DNA from: Choristoneura fumiferana
Lineage: Eukaryota; Arthropoda; Insecta; Lepidoptera; Tortricidae
Direction of reading: 5' to 3'
DNA length: 64,000 bases
Assembly (NCBI RefSeq): GCF_025370935.1
Contig: NC_133496.1
Location: 8,773,042 to 8,837,041, forward strand
Position 1 is the first letter of the stretch; every line of letters begins with the position of its first letter. A program made the translations under genes and the position numbers. The notes under the pieces were generated by a model. The model was given only the letters and a program-made list of their open reading frames with translations, was not told the origin of the DNA and searched no databases. Below, piece after piece: positions 35,051 through 46,195 of the stretch.

Positions 35051-35418
35051 TTATCTACATGCATATCATAAGTTTTCTATAATATGTTCAGATATGGCCT
35101 GTATTTTGACTTTGACTTTGAACTTTGACTGACTTTGGCTTTGACTTGACTTGACTTTGACTTTGACTTTGACTTTGATTGACTTTGAATAATAATTATT
35201 ATCTACATGCATGTCATAAGTTTTCTACAATATGTACAGATATGCATTGTTATAAAAAGTATTATCGATACTTTAATGTAAACATTAAGATGCACTGTAC
35301 TTTAATGTGAACATTAAGATGCACCCGCAGATACCAGGTTTCTTAATAAAGGCCATTTGATAGTCGTTTCTGAACATATAATAGGGAAGTTATGATATGC
35401 ATGTAGATAAAAATACTT
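35046..35418. mobile_element. Element bounded by TTATCTACATGCATATCATA and its inverse
   Basis: The left end occurs twice in direct orientation (35046 and 35199), and the inverse TTATGATATGCATGTAGATA ends near 35410. Between the two left ends lies a (GACTTT)-type tract (35108-35190), and a 28-bp tandem duplication follows (about 35268-35325). Confidence 0.55.
35108..35190 (+). repeat. (TTTGAC)n simple repeat
   Basis: Irregular TTTGAC/TTGAC units. The same tail follows the LINE-like 3' ends at 35850 and 44366, so it may be a stripped tail. Confidence 0.8.
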
Positions 35419-35639
35419 AAAGACGTACCAAGAACAGTTATAACACTGCCATGTCCTATACACTGATTTAACCACGGATATAACGGATAAACTTTGAGGT
35501 TCAATAAATTATGTAAATTCAAGTTTTATCAAAATGTTAAAAACAAAAATAGCTTAGTTATGCGAGTAGAATCAAACCTTGAATTTAAAGGCCCATGAAG
35601 AGACAGCTGCATAATTATGCAGAGACAGCTACTAAACAG

Positions 35640-35850
35640 AGATATACTTGTGATGTATACATATCATTTAATAATATTGTAAATCTGTTTAAAAAATATA
35701 TATGTACCTCGTTGAGTTTCTTGCCGGATTGTGCCGGATTCTTCTCAGCAGAGGTTTTTCCGAACCGGTGGTTGTTTTTTTTTTTGACATTCATAAGTGC
35801 TTGTTATAGCCTAAATTGAATAAAGATATTTTGACTTTGACTTTGATATT
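35640..35850 (+). mobile_element. LINE-like 3' end, TTGCCGGATTCTTCTCAGCA, (GACTTT)n tail
   Basis: TACCTCGTTGAGTTTCTTGC, TTCTCAGCAGAGGTTTTTCC, AAATTGAATAAAGATATTTT then GACTTTGACTTT. Sibling at 44168-44366. Confidence 0.65.
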
Positions 35851-35852
35851 AT

Positions 35853-35978
35853 CTCTGTTTAGTAGCTAACTTAAAGTTCAACAGTCGGGACCCATTACAT
35901 AGGTACTAAAAAAAATTGAGCTGGTCAAGATTTGAATGGGTCCCGACTATTGAACTTTAAGTTAGCTACTAAACAGAG
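35853..35978. mobile_element. Palindromic MITE, CTCTGTTTAGTAGCTAACTT ends
   Basis: 126 bp with arms of about 45 bp (CTCTGTTTAGTAGCTAACTT, CAGTCGGGACCCATT) inverted on the right. High arm identity. Confidence 0.85.
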
Positions 35979-36024
35979 TTCTAGCCCACTAGACTTGTTT
36001 TCTTCTTTCTAGTATTTTTAAGGC

Positions 36025-36370
36025 AGTCGGGTTTTTTTACTTTTTAAATTTATTGTTTTATTTTACACTTTTTTGATATTTTTGTGAAAATGGTAGATTA
36101 GAACTATCATAACCCATATATATTTAGAATGGGCTAATTATTAGCTTTCATTTGATACCCTATTTGATAGGTTTGAATTAAAAAAAATTTGAAAGCTCAC
36201 AATTTGGCGCCAAAAGTCCGCCATTTTTATTTATGGACGCAGTGTCACTTGCGTCATCAAGACAAATCCAATGACGTATCATTTATCAAAACCGGCTCAG
36301 CCGTTGAGTAGTTACGAGAGGACATAGGAATAGACATACATACATACATACATCCAGTCGGGTAAAAAAG
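36025..36370 (-). repeat. Dispersed repeat between two CAGTCGGGT ends
   Basis: AAGGCAGTCGGGTTTTTTTA at one end and CATCCAGTCGGGTAAAAAAG at the other. Interior TTTCATTTGATACCCTATTT and AACCGGCTCAGCCGTTGAGT. Single copy in the window. Confidence 0.55.
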
Positions 36371-36644
36371 TAGTTTAAGTATAAATATAATCGGAAGTAA
36401 TTTTCTCCATAATTACTGAATACTGAATATGCAAAGGCATAGATTTCCCAGTTGGATCAGTTTTCTGTTTACTTTTAGTTCGAAACGTAGCGACAACATC
36501 CAGCTTTTTACCCGACACTGCCAAATGGAGGGTGGAGTAATTAATCTGTACAGTCCGCACGAGTTAAGCGACTTTTGTATTCACTGAAAATCAGCGTCGT
36601 GTTAACACGTAGGTACAATCGGTACAATGACATACGATACATTT

Positions 36645-36905
36645 GACGACCGGATGGCTAAGTGGTTAGAGAACCTGACTACGGTCTCGGGTTCGAATCC
36701 CGGCCGGTGCAAATATTTGTATGAATAATACGAATGTTTGTTCTCGCGTCCTGGATGTTTAATATGTATTTAAGTATGTATTTATCAATATAAGTATTGT
36801 TTAGTTTATCCGTTGCCTAGTGTCCATAGTACAAGCTTTGCTTAGTTTGGGACTAGGTCAATTGGTGTCAAGTGTCCCATGATATTTTTTTATTTTTATT
36901 TATTT
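36645..36905 (+). mobile_element. tRNA-derived SINE, family A
   Basis: GACGACCGGATGGCTAAGTGG head, box B GGTTCGAATCC, tail to CCCATGATATTTTTTT. Confidence 0.85.
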
Positions 36906-37126
36906 ATACTAACTTTGATTTTATTGTTACTCGTACTAGCAGGAGCCACAAGGTTTGTGCAGTATTGAGCTTTAAAGCACAAACACGGCTACAGGCCATA
37001 GGGCCCGTTTTTCTTTAATAAGCCTTTATTACGAGTACTAAAGGGTGATTTAAGTTGGATGAGCTCGAAGATTTGATACAGTATAAAATGGGTAGGTATT
37101 TGATGATCAAAATATTTTCGCGTTTT

Positions 37127-37360
37127 AACCCCCGACGCAAAAAGAAGGGTGTTATAAGTTAGACGCCTATCTGTACAACTGTCTGTCTGTCTGTCTGTGG
37201 CATCGTAGCTCTCAAACGGATGGACCAATTTCGATTTGGTTTTTACATGATGGCGAGGTTCTTTACGGTAGTTCGTAGCTATGCTTTTTTAAAATCGGTT
37301 CAGTCGTTTTTGAGATTTGAAGTTTGAAAAGACAATGTCGGGAGTTTTTCAACTGTTCTA
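37127..37360 (-). repeat. Dispersed repeat ending ACACCCCTCTTTTGCGTCGG, reverse
   Basis: TTTTAACCCCCGACGCAAAA, CGTAGCTCTCAAACGGATGG, AGACAATGTCGGGAGTTTTT. Confidence 0.7.
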
Positions 37361-37789
37361 AGATGGTTTGGTTATTACGATACAATATATTAACTCTTTA
37401 TTTAATTCCACGTTAAGAAATACAGAAAACATAAGATCAAGGTCAAAGATATCTTTACAGTTTAATACCTTGTCACTGTATGCCATCTGTCAATTCTATA
37501 CAAAAGTTCCAATACGAAGTGACAGCGACAAGGTAGTAAACTGTACATACATACACAAAGTAAAATTTCCAAGGTAAGCAATAGGGGAGTTTTATGTTGA
37601 CTATTCATTTTATTTTACGGCCATGTTGCCGTCAACTGTACAAGCTATATTGAAAAGTAATTAAACCGTTCACTGCGACGTTCGGGATAATTTCCTGTCG
37701 CGGATCGCTCCCAGATAAGGCAACTACAAACGTTGCCGCTGCCTCATACAAACAATAATGTTCACTTCCGACAGTCGTTACAGGAGGGT

Positions 37790-37850
37790 TACTACGCAAT
37801 TCGAAAATCGAAGTTCGTACCGTGCCGTCCCTCTCACTCTCGTTTTGTAC
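37790..37850. mobile_element. Half MITE of the GCAGGGCTACTACGAAACTC family
   Basis: Left arm only (GGTTACTACGCAATTCGAAAATCGAAG), through CCGTCCCTCTCACTCTCG. The other half is replaced by the GTGGCCTGTAACACG element that starts at 37853. Confidence 0.7.
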
Positions 37851-37852
37851 CG

Positions 37853-38620
37853 GGTGTGGCCTGTAACACGAGCAAATAATGAGGGCTATCGCGTATGAAT
37901 TCGCCACTAGAGGCGCTAGTGTAGCGTGAGGTCTCTGAAATGTCAAATCTCATAGTTTTTGGGTGAGCTACGCGGGTTTATTTATAATTAGAATAATTTT
38001 GTGAAAATTTTGCAATATCTGAAATTAATTATGGCAAATATGCGTTACGGGGCAATGAATGTCTGTGTTCTGAGACAGTTTTGTCTTTCGGAAACCTTTG
38101 TCCTCCCTTTTTTCCGAACAAAACGGGGACTATGCAACATTGTGGCATGCTCGATATTTTTATGGTACGGTTTTAAGGTGTATTAAATATGATTTTAATC
38201 TAAATTTTGTTTTCACGCCCGTAATGACAGACTTTGAAAGCCATACTTAAAAACCTCACGCAACAGTGCGCCATCTAGTGAGACAAAAAACGATAGCCCT
38301 CATTAAAACATAGATCGTACATACTCTTCAAACAGAAAAACATCAGTTCAGCGACTTTTATAAATATATTTTATTTTTTATTGTATTACACTTTAAAGTT
38401 TATTCGAAACAGCAATGTAAAGCAAAATGTTTGATGTTTGTAGCGTGACAGGCGACGTCAGGGTTTTAGAATGGCGTACATTGGTAACAGTATTTAATTT
38501 GTATGAAAAAGGGAAAATCTAAAGACTCCTTCACTTTTAAAAGTCGCTGAACCAATGTTGTTCAGTTTGACGAGTACGATCTATGTTTTAATTATTTGCC
38601 CGTGTTACAGGCCACATATT
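37853..38620. mobile_element. Element with GTGGCCTGTAACACGAGCAA ends, carrying a nested element
   Basis: Inverted ends GTGGCCTGTAACACG(A)GCAAATAAT at 37856 and ATTATTTGCCCGTGTTACAG near 38592. Inside is a GAGGGCTATCG-family copy (37880-38308). The nesting separates two short terminal pieces. Confidence 0.65.
37880..38308 (+). mobile_element. GAGGGCTATCG-ended element (complete, about 430 bp)
   Basis: Ends AATGAGGGCTATCG and CGATAGCCCTCATT. The core (GCAATATCTGAAATTAATTA, GGCAAATATGCGTTACGGGG, GAGACAGTTTTGTCTTTCGG) recurs at 28650-28770 and 55625-55745. The right end contains GTGCGCCATCTAGTGAGAC. Confidence 0.75.
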
Positions 38621-38926
38621 GGCGTCAGCGGGACCACGCGGGACGGAGAGATAGGAAGTTTGCACTTAGTATTATACTTAGTAGTAGTACTAGTACTATA
38701 CTACATCAGTTATGATGTTATGACGTCTTTCTGACTCCCGACGCAAAAGGAGGGGTGCTAATGACGCGCTCACATGGACCTTTCCTTTTTCTTTTAGCTT
38801 ATTGAAAAGGAGAGAAAAAATAAAGATTAAAATATAAAAATATTTCATCGGCGGCCTCCGCACTATTAGTACTAGACCCGTAATGACCTTTAAAATGACA
38901 ATGTGTAAATTTTTAAGTTCATTAGG

Positions 38927-39562
38927 GCTCCGGAGCCAAAATGTCAAAAACGGAAACCTTATAGTTTTGCCATGTCTGTCTGTCTGTCGGTCTGTCTGTC
39001 CGTCCGCGGCTTTGCTCAGGGACTATCAATGCTAGAAAGCTGTAATTTTGCACGGATATATAGGTAAACTATGCCGACAAAATGTTACAATAAAAAATTA
39101 AAAAATAAATTTTATTGGGTACCTCCCATAGACGTAAAGTGGGGGTGATTTTTTTTTCTCATCCAACCCTATAGTGTGAGGTATTTTTTGATAGGTCTTT
39201 TAAAACCATTAGGGGGTTGCTAAGACGATTTTTCGAATCAGTGATTTGTTTGCGAAATATTCAACTTTAAAGTGCAAATTTTCATAAACAATTAAAATCT
39301 AAACCGGTGGGTGGAAGAATTTTAAAAAATTCAGGATGGTAGTAAGTATATCAAACTTTCAAGGAAAACTATAACAGCTAAGTTTGCTTGAGAATTATTA
39401 GTAGTTTATGAGTAAATAGCAGCCTAAGGTATATACCTAAACTTGGAAGATTCCGTATAAAATACGAAATCCTTAGAAAATTATTACTTAATTTTTTCGT
39501 AATGGCTACGGAACACTATTTTGGGCGTGTCCGACACGCTCTTAGCCGGTTTTTTTTGTGTA
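38927..39562 (+). repeat. Long dispersed repeat, second full copy
   Basis: Same order of blocks as 16675-17296, ending GACACGCTCTTAGCCGGTTT. A short extra GGAACCCTCAATGCG...CTTGGCCGGTTTTT end follows at 39599-39645. Confidence 0.8.
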
Positions 39563-39645
39563 CTCGTATAGATATTTAGTATTTTTGTCTCTGACTGTAC
39601 GGAACCCTCAATGCGTATGCATGACTTGCACTTGGCCGGTTTTTG

Positions 39646-40533
39646 TGTAAAGTTCCGAATTTAAGAGAAAAAGAGAGAAGGAGAGAGAGATTTTATTTAC
39701 AGAGATATGCACTTATTTTACACGGTTTGTGTGACAATTGGAATGAAAATACCTAAACAATCAAAGTCAAAGATATCAAGTTTTGTGTTGACGAGTTGAA
39801 TAAATCACAAAAGGCACAAGCAAAGCTTTGTTTTAGCAAAACATCTAGATAATCATGACAGGAGGCCATTTATAACTTTATCTTCTTCCAAAGTACCTAA
39901 CTCTTAACGCCCCCAAGTTATTTGGTGAGAGCTGTCCTGAGGTGTTCTGTTAATGTTAAGCTGTGTTGCCACTGTAGTTTCGTAGAAGTCGCTAGAAATG
40001 TTGAAAAAAGTCGCCAGTTTGTGGATCATTGGCTCAAAATGTTGCCACACCTACATATTTAGATTACGCAAGTTGAACATAAATCGATACCTAATAATTT
40101 TATGCAATTTTTTGTCTTTTGTTTAACGTATTTTTTATATTTAATTACATGTCATTGTGTGATATCATTGCACGGAAATAGTTGCTGGCACACATAAACG
40201 CAGTTACACGCGCACACATACATAAACGCGCGCGCACCAAAGTTTCGCATTTATAATATTTTTCATCACTTAAGCTCTGAAAGTAGGTTGCATGTAACTT
40301 AAAATCTGTAAGCAAATTTAAAAAACGAATGGTACTCCTTTGTATTCACAAACTGGTAAACAAGGAGATTGTAATGTGTAATACTTACCTCCAAACCTCC
40401 ATGCTGGCACGCATAATGCTGCTGGCCAGTGCTGGCTGAATGTGCCAAAGCCAAAGAGCGCGAGGCCATTAAAAAAAAAGACGGTTTAGTGCGATAAATT
40501 TTGCCGCTTTGTTACAAATTGCGTATATACCTA
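39646..40533. other. No gene recognised
   Basis: A purine-rich GAGA stretch at 39662-39690 and CACACATACATAAACGCGCG at 40210. The latter leads into TTTCGCATTTATAATATT, the 3' end of the ACTAGCTTTTGCCCG repeat. Confidence 0.45.
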
Positions 40534-40634
40534 CCTAGTGCCATCCACGAAGACGCGTGATTTTGTCAAAAATAGACATTAATGACATTGTAATAAGAAC
40601 CACAGCACGCGTTATCGTGAATGACTCTGCCATT
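40534..40634 (+). mobile_element. Short element GTGCCATCCACGAAGACGCG family
   Basis: AGTGCCATCCACGAAGACGC, AGACATTAATGACATTGTAA, TATCGTGAATGACTCTGCC. Confidence 0.7.
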
Positions 40635-41107
40635 TATAACGGTTTTTCTTTATTTCCTCGCATTTGTGATGAAAAGTAGAGTGTTCAACTCGAGTGTAAA
40701 TGATCAATTACAACCCTTGTTTATCAATCTACTCATGTAGTAGGATATGTACAATAACTACATAGTTACTGTCGAAAAACATAACCCTCCGCGAGCAATC
40801 GGCTTACAAAGCCAGTTACTGCATCTAAGATAGTCTATACATAGCGTAAGCACCTAATTCCCTTGTCTCCTTTTCCAAATCCCTGTTACTTTTCAAGTCA
40901 AACAAAGGACGATATAAGTATCAAAGTCCGTCCCCGAGGAGCTACGGAATTTAGTAATGCGAATTGCTGGAGCCCTTAAAAGGTCTAAAGAGTACTGAGA
41001 GCTTACTCCAATTCGATTACTTAATTGACTGGCTCAGTTTGACGAAGTATGTGTGTAGAAAATGTGAGTGTGTGAGAAAAAGCAATGGGCATTTGATAAT
41101 TATGTAT

Positions 41108-41420
41108 AATATAACGTTTTAAACTTTCGTGATTTTCACTCATAGTCAAAATACCACAAAAGGGACTTATTACGCTAACACACACGAGTAATATTTACCT
41201 TGACGTTTCGGCAACATTACAGTGGCCGGTGGGGTGTCAAGTCTGCCTAGCAGCGCGAGTCCTTCAAACTACCCGCTCTTGATCACAAATAGTACCGGCA
41301 CTCGTATCACGAACTACCCGCACTTGGTCATTTTTATTTGTCACCCCATCACACCGACACACAACACTAACAACGTCCGATCGTTTCTCAGAACATTCAT
41401 CTCGACGCCCACTCCTGTTA
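41108..41420 (+). repeat. Dispersed repeat with AACGTTTTAAACTTTCGTGA
   Basis: Matches 11531-11580 (TATAACGTTTTAAACTTTCG) and 12626-12700. It continues as moderately GC-rich sequence to about 41420. Confidence 0.6.
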
Positions 41421-42305
41421 TAAATAAGTGAATAAAATATAAAGAATATGGAACGTCGACTTATCTATACGCGCACATTAATACCTACACGTGCAATGGT
41501 CGTTCGTTCGTTTTTCGCCTAGCTTAAAACTTAAGATTTTTTTTAACAAAAAAGTAAAACCGACTCCAAAAAAATAAAAAATAACAAAAAACGGAACCGA
41601 CTTAAACCCTTGAAAATATTTTTCTAGGTACCTACTAGCTCGAAGTTGGTGACTCAGCACGAGCCAGCAGGAGTGGAACAATAGTCGTCTGCCTCACCTA
41701 CATACTACGTATATGGGTTTCAATCCATCCTGCTGGGTCGTGCTGAGTCACCGACTTCGAGCTAGTAGGTACTTAGAAAAATATTTTCAAGGGTACTTTT
41801 TTGTTAAAAAATTTCATTATTTCTCACTTTTTAGTGATTGTAGCCAAAGAACATCTCACAACGATTCCATTAAGCCCAAACACGGCTTAGTTACGTTGTT
41901 TTATTACAGAGTTCCGTTGCCTACCTTCCGGCTTCAGCATCAGATCAGTTCGAAAGAATCATTAACTTAAAGCTTCTTCTTAGTCGCTTATCTAGGTATA
42001 TTAATCATGATCGTTTCGGTTCGTCTCATGACGAGCGAGCATTACTTAGCTTTGACGAGTTTAATTGGTCATCTACGCTACGGTCTTCTTCATCAGGTCC
42101 AGTTTACCAAATGATACTCTCTGAATGTAAATGCTTATCTTAATGCTAAAAATGCCAAAGTCGTCATAGGTGTGACTATATAATTTGAGGTTTGCCCTCG
42201 ATTTCCCTAGGATCCCATCATCAGATCTTGATTGGGTGACAATGGGACCAACTCAGAAGAGTACTCTTTCGAATAAAAAAGAATTTTGAAAATCGGTCCA
42301 CAATT

Positions 42306-42537
42306 GACGACCAGATGGCCTAGTGGTTAGAAAACCTGACTACGAAGCTTGAGGTACCGGGTTCGATTCCCGTGTCGGGGCAGATATTTGTATGAAAAAT
42401 ACGAATGCTTGTTCTCGGTTCAAGAACTATATAATTATATTTATCCGTTGCTTAGTACCCATAACTCAAGCTTTGCTAAGCTTACTTTGGGACTAGGTCA
42501 ATTGGTGTGAATTGTCCCGTGATATTTTATTTATTGA
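42306..42537 (+). mobile_element. SINE family A in the spacer of the 41.7-43.8 kb inverted repeat
   Basis: Full head with GGTTCGATTCC; a shortened middle (TTCAAGAACTATATAATTAT). Confidence 0.85.
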
Positions 42538-43092
42538 ATTGACTGAGTAATCGGTGAACATACACAAAAAAATATATACAAACATTGGAACATAGAACCT
42601 CCTCCTTTGTTGAAGTCGGTTAAAAATATCACCGCACCTTCTACATATACAAACCTGTAAACTTAAATTTTTTTAGCCATTTTTTTTTAATAATCACCTC
42701 ATATTTCTCCCTCCAATCATGAGCTACACACGCTTACGGCAACTGACCTCACTGATATTTGGAATTGGGTCAAACTGTGGCATTAGTCTGAGGAATTGGG
42801 GGCAATAAATATTCAGGGTACCTACTCGTACGGTTTCATAATATTTTTGCTCCCTAAAGCTAAGATTAGAGTTTCTTTTTAACCGACTTCAAAAAAGGAG
42901 CAGGTTGGTTGTATTTTTTTATGTTTTTTACCTCAGAACTTTGTCATCTATACAGATTTGAAAAAAATATTTCGTTCTTATAGTTTTAAGAACGTTTCCT
43001 ATTTCTTAAAGCTGATAAGCGACATGTACCTCTGGCAATAGGCTATTTTTTTTTAATTCAAATTGTCCGAAATTATTAAATTAAAAAAAAAG

Positions 43093-43295
43093 TCATGGGG
43101 AACACTTAACACTAATGACCTAGTCCCAAACTAAGCAAAGCTTGTGATATGGATACTAGGCAACGGATAAACACCATACTTAAATAAATACATATTAAGC
43201 ATCCAAGACCCTAGAACAAACATTCGTATTATTCATACAAATATCTGCCCCGGCCGGGAATTGAACCCGGGACCTCAAGCTTTGTAGTCAGGCGA
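43093..43295 (-). mobile_element. SINE family A, minus copy at the right arm edge
   Basis: Inverse of the family through CCGGGAATTGAACCCGGGAC. The tRNA head is cut just after CTTTGTAGTCAGG, where the inverted-repeat arm begins. Confidence 0.8.
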
Positions 43296-43857
43296 TTTTG
43301 TCAATTTAAGCATTAAGATAAGCATTTACATTCAGAAAGTATCATTTGGTAAACTGGACCTGATGAAGAAGACCGTAGATGACCAATGGAACTCGTCAAA
43401 GCTAAGTAATGCTCGCTCGTCATGAGACGAACCGAAACGATCATGATTAATATACCAAGATAAGCGACTAAGAAGGAGCTTTAAGTTAATGATTCTTTCG
43501 AACTGATCTGATGCTGAAGCCGGAAGGTAGGCAACGGAACTCTGTTATAAAACAACATAACTAAGTCGTGTTTGGGCTTCATGGAATCGTTGTGAGATGT
43601 TCTTTGGCTACAAATCACTAAAAAGTGAGAAATTTTTTTTTTTAAAAAGTAAAGCCGACTCCAAAAAAATAAAAAAATCACAAAAAATGGAACCGACTAC
43701 AAAACCCTTGAAAATATTTTTCTAGCACTAGGTACCTACTAGCTCGAAGTCGGTGACTCAGCACGACCCAGCAGGATGGATGAAACCCATAGTATGTAGG
43801 TGAGGTAGACGACTATTGTTCCATTCCTGCTGGCTCGTGCTGGGTTTTACTTTTTCG

Positions 43858-43985
43858 TTATAATAATCAGTTTCACTACGATTTCCTTGGCTAAAGTATG
43901 AGATGTCAACATGACATTAGAAGCACAAAGGTCCCCCGGGTCATTGATTCAATTTGTTCGACTGCACATACTTATAGATCGGCTG
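43858..43985 (+). mobile_element. Third copy of the TTCGCTATGA/GACATTAGTAGCACAAAG family
   Basis: Contains CAGTTTCACTACGATTTCCT, ACATGACATTAGAAGCACAA and ATTCAATTTGTTCGAC. It lies directly outside the right end of the 41655-43843 inverted repeat. Confidence 0.6.
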
Positions 43986-44167
43986 AAGACGTTTTTATAA
44001 TACACAAAATCACTGATGCACAAAATTCAGTTATATTGTCAAGAAGACATTAATATCTATAAAGTTAATGATTATATCATGGACAGGGATATTTGGAAAT
44101 AATTCCGATCCGCATTAGCGATACCTTCAAATAGCGAACCAACTGTGCTAAAAATAAAGTTGTGTTA

Positions 44168-44366
44168 AATACTTGTGATGTATAGATATCATTTAATAAT
44201 ATTGTAAATCTGTTTAAAAAAATATACCTCGTTGAGTTTCTTGCCGGATTTTTCTCAACAGAGGTTTTTCTGAACCAGTGGTAGATTTTTTTGACTTTCA
44301 TAAGTGCTTGTTATAGCCTAAATTGAATAAAGATATTTTGACTTGAATTTGACTTGACTTGAAGAC
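44168..44366 (+). mobile_element. LINE-like 3' end, second copy
   Basis: CTTGTGATGTATAGATATCA, CTCGTTGAGTTTCTTGCCGG, TTGAATAAAGATATTTTGAC, TTGACTTGACTTGA tail. Confidence 0.65.
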
Positions 44367-44404
44367 TGTCAAAGGTCAAAGTTAAATCAAATAACAAATT
44401 CTGC

Positions 44405-44460
44405 GTGTGAATTAATAGTGTGTGAAGTTCCCAATTCGCAGTGGCCCGCGAAGGAACTAC
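44405..44460 (+). mobile_element. SINE family B fragment
   Basis: GTGTGTGAAGTTCCCAATTCGCAGTGGCCC only. Confidence 0.5.
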
Positions 44461-44740
44461 GGAACTATTGGGACTACACCTATCTACTTACTTTCATTCC
44501 GTTTTGAGAGCTCACGTACTAATCACGGTTACTCGTACGTTTGTTTGTCTGCGCATGTGTTTAGCACGTGGGTCTTGGTCTGTTTACCGTGCCGTGCCGG
44601 CCGCCGGAAATTAGGAGCCGCCGTTAAACCGTTGCCGTTTCCGGCACTACGATTCACCCAGTAATTACCTATCCTCTGTAAAAGTTCAAGTAGACAAGAC
44701 CTATTGAGTACGTTGCTGGTAACAAACTAAAATTAATATT

Positions 44741-45107
44741 ATACAGTGTGTTACCAGCAGCCGGGCTTCTTAAGGGAGATTAAAGTAACGTATTTCTGTG
44801 ACCATGACGTTAATTTAATTATTAAACTAAAATTCAGACTTTGTTAATTTTCTAACAAAATTATAATTGCCAGCAATGTACTTACAGCAAAGGAAATTGA
44901 CAACTAAGTTTAAAGGACAGCCGACAGATACTTTGATTATTACTTGTCCATTAACTTTGCTGTACATTGCTCGCAATTATAATTTAATTAGAAAGTTAAC
45001 AAAGTCTGAATTTTAGTTTATTCATTAAATTAATGTCATGACTAAGTTACAGAAAAACGTTACTTTAACCTCCCTTAAAAAGCCTGGTTGCCGGTAACAC
45101 ACTGTAT
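44741..45107. mobile_element. Palindromic MITE, TACAGTGTGTTACC ends
   Basis: Arms about 145 bp: GTGTGTTACCAGCAGCC, TTAAAGTAACG, AAATTCAGACTTTGTTAA and inverse, flanked by TA. A second, interrupted copy is at 47782-48226. Confidence 0.8.
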
Positions 45108-45727
45108 TTGGGCAACTGATCTCTGTTGAAATCTCGAAATTCTAACCGCTGAGTAAGAGTCTTTAGTGTTTTATTTCTAACTTTAATGAAATTCACTATC
45201 AGTGTGTATTTTTGATACAACCTCAAACTTTAAGGGTATTTAGAGAAGGCCCTAACAATCAAACTTTATAATGTTTTAGTAAAAAAAATATACATACTAT
45301 TTTCCTTATAAAATAAATAGCACGCGATGTATCACTACGTGATACTACCTACTTTGTTTTTATTCAAAACTTGTTTGACGTGACAGCTGTCACAGACGCT
45401 TCTCTCTCGTATCAAATTATATTGGTGCTCGAAAAAAATGCAAAAATTAATTACGCTCTGTTAGTTAAATCTAAATTAATAATTTGTTTTAATATCGCTT
45501 CATAGCACTTCAATTAGGTACGTCTGGTTACAGTTTGAGGCTCTATACACGCCGTATATTTTATGGGTATTTCAATGAGAATTTAGTAAAATGCTTTTTA
45601 TCCAACTACTGCAAATGGATTACGCGTGCAAAGCCGCGGGTAATGTCTAGTTATAAATACGAGTCTAAGATACCGGCTCGACGTAAAAACTGCTTTTATG
45701 GCGTATTTATATTTTTATGGAGGTCTT

Positions 45728-45810
45728 TATTTAACGAACAATTGTACTTTATAAAGTACATTCGGCCGTTATTCTTAGTGTTAATTAGTCCTCTATAAAG
45801 TACGCGAGGA
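45728..45810 (-). repeat. Dispersed repeat with GTACTTTATAAAGTAC, inverse
   Basis: TTGTACTTTATAAAGTACAT, TCGGCCGTTATTCTTAGTGT, CTCTATAAAGTACGCGAG; in the giant inverted-repeat spacer. Confidence 0.7.
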
Positions 45811-45814
45811 ACCA

Positions 45815-45890
45815 GGGGGCAAATGTTGTATAGATAATGGTACGGAACACTTCGTCCGCGAGTACGATTCGCACTTGGCGGGTTTTTAAA
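45815..45890 (+). repeat. GGCCAAGTGCGA family end fragment
   Basis: TGTTGTATAGATAATGGTAC, CGATTCGCACTTGGCGGGTT. It sits in the spacer of the giant inverted repeat. Confidence 0.6.
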
Positions 45891-45949
45891 TTTTTCGGAC
45901 TGAACAACGAACAGAGCCAAGCAAAAAGCCAAAAACATTGCTACAAACA

Positions 45950-46195
45950 TTTACACGATCATTTTAGGGAATGATCTACTCTAGATAGTAAATGCTCGTC
46001 AAAAATTGTATTATTTTTTGACAGATGCTCGGCAAAAAGCTCGAAGCAAATTTTCTGTCGTTTCGCTTGAATGCTCGCTAGATTAGAACGGTCGCTAGAA
46101 TGCTTCCTAAAACGCTCCTGTTCATTTTGTGAGCCTTTACCCGTAATGTAAAATTCGCTAGAATGCTCATTACAAGTGAATGCTCAAGTTCATCA
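45950..46195 (+). repeat. Dispersed repeat GCGAGCATTCAAGCGAAA, other copy
   Basis: AAATGCTCGTCAAAAATTGT, TTTCGCTTGAATGCTCGCTA, GCTCATTACAAGTGAATGCT. Located in the giant inverted-repeat spacer. Confidence 0.65.

Larger units (their letters stand above)
41655..43843. repeat. Large inverted repeat, arms about 0.5 kb
   Basis: Left arm 41655-42148 and right arm 43309-43843 are inverted copies (for example GGTTCGTCTCATGACGAGCG at 42018 and its inverse near 43415). The roughly 1.16-kb spacer holds a SINE in each orientation (42306-42537 plus, 43093-43295 minus) and two TAACCGACTTCAAAAAAGGA-type ends. A shorter overlapping inverted repeat (41570-41690 against 41713-41805) doubles the left end. Confidence 0.85.
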
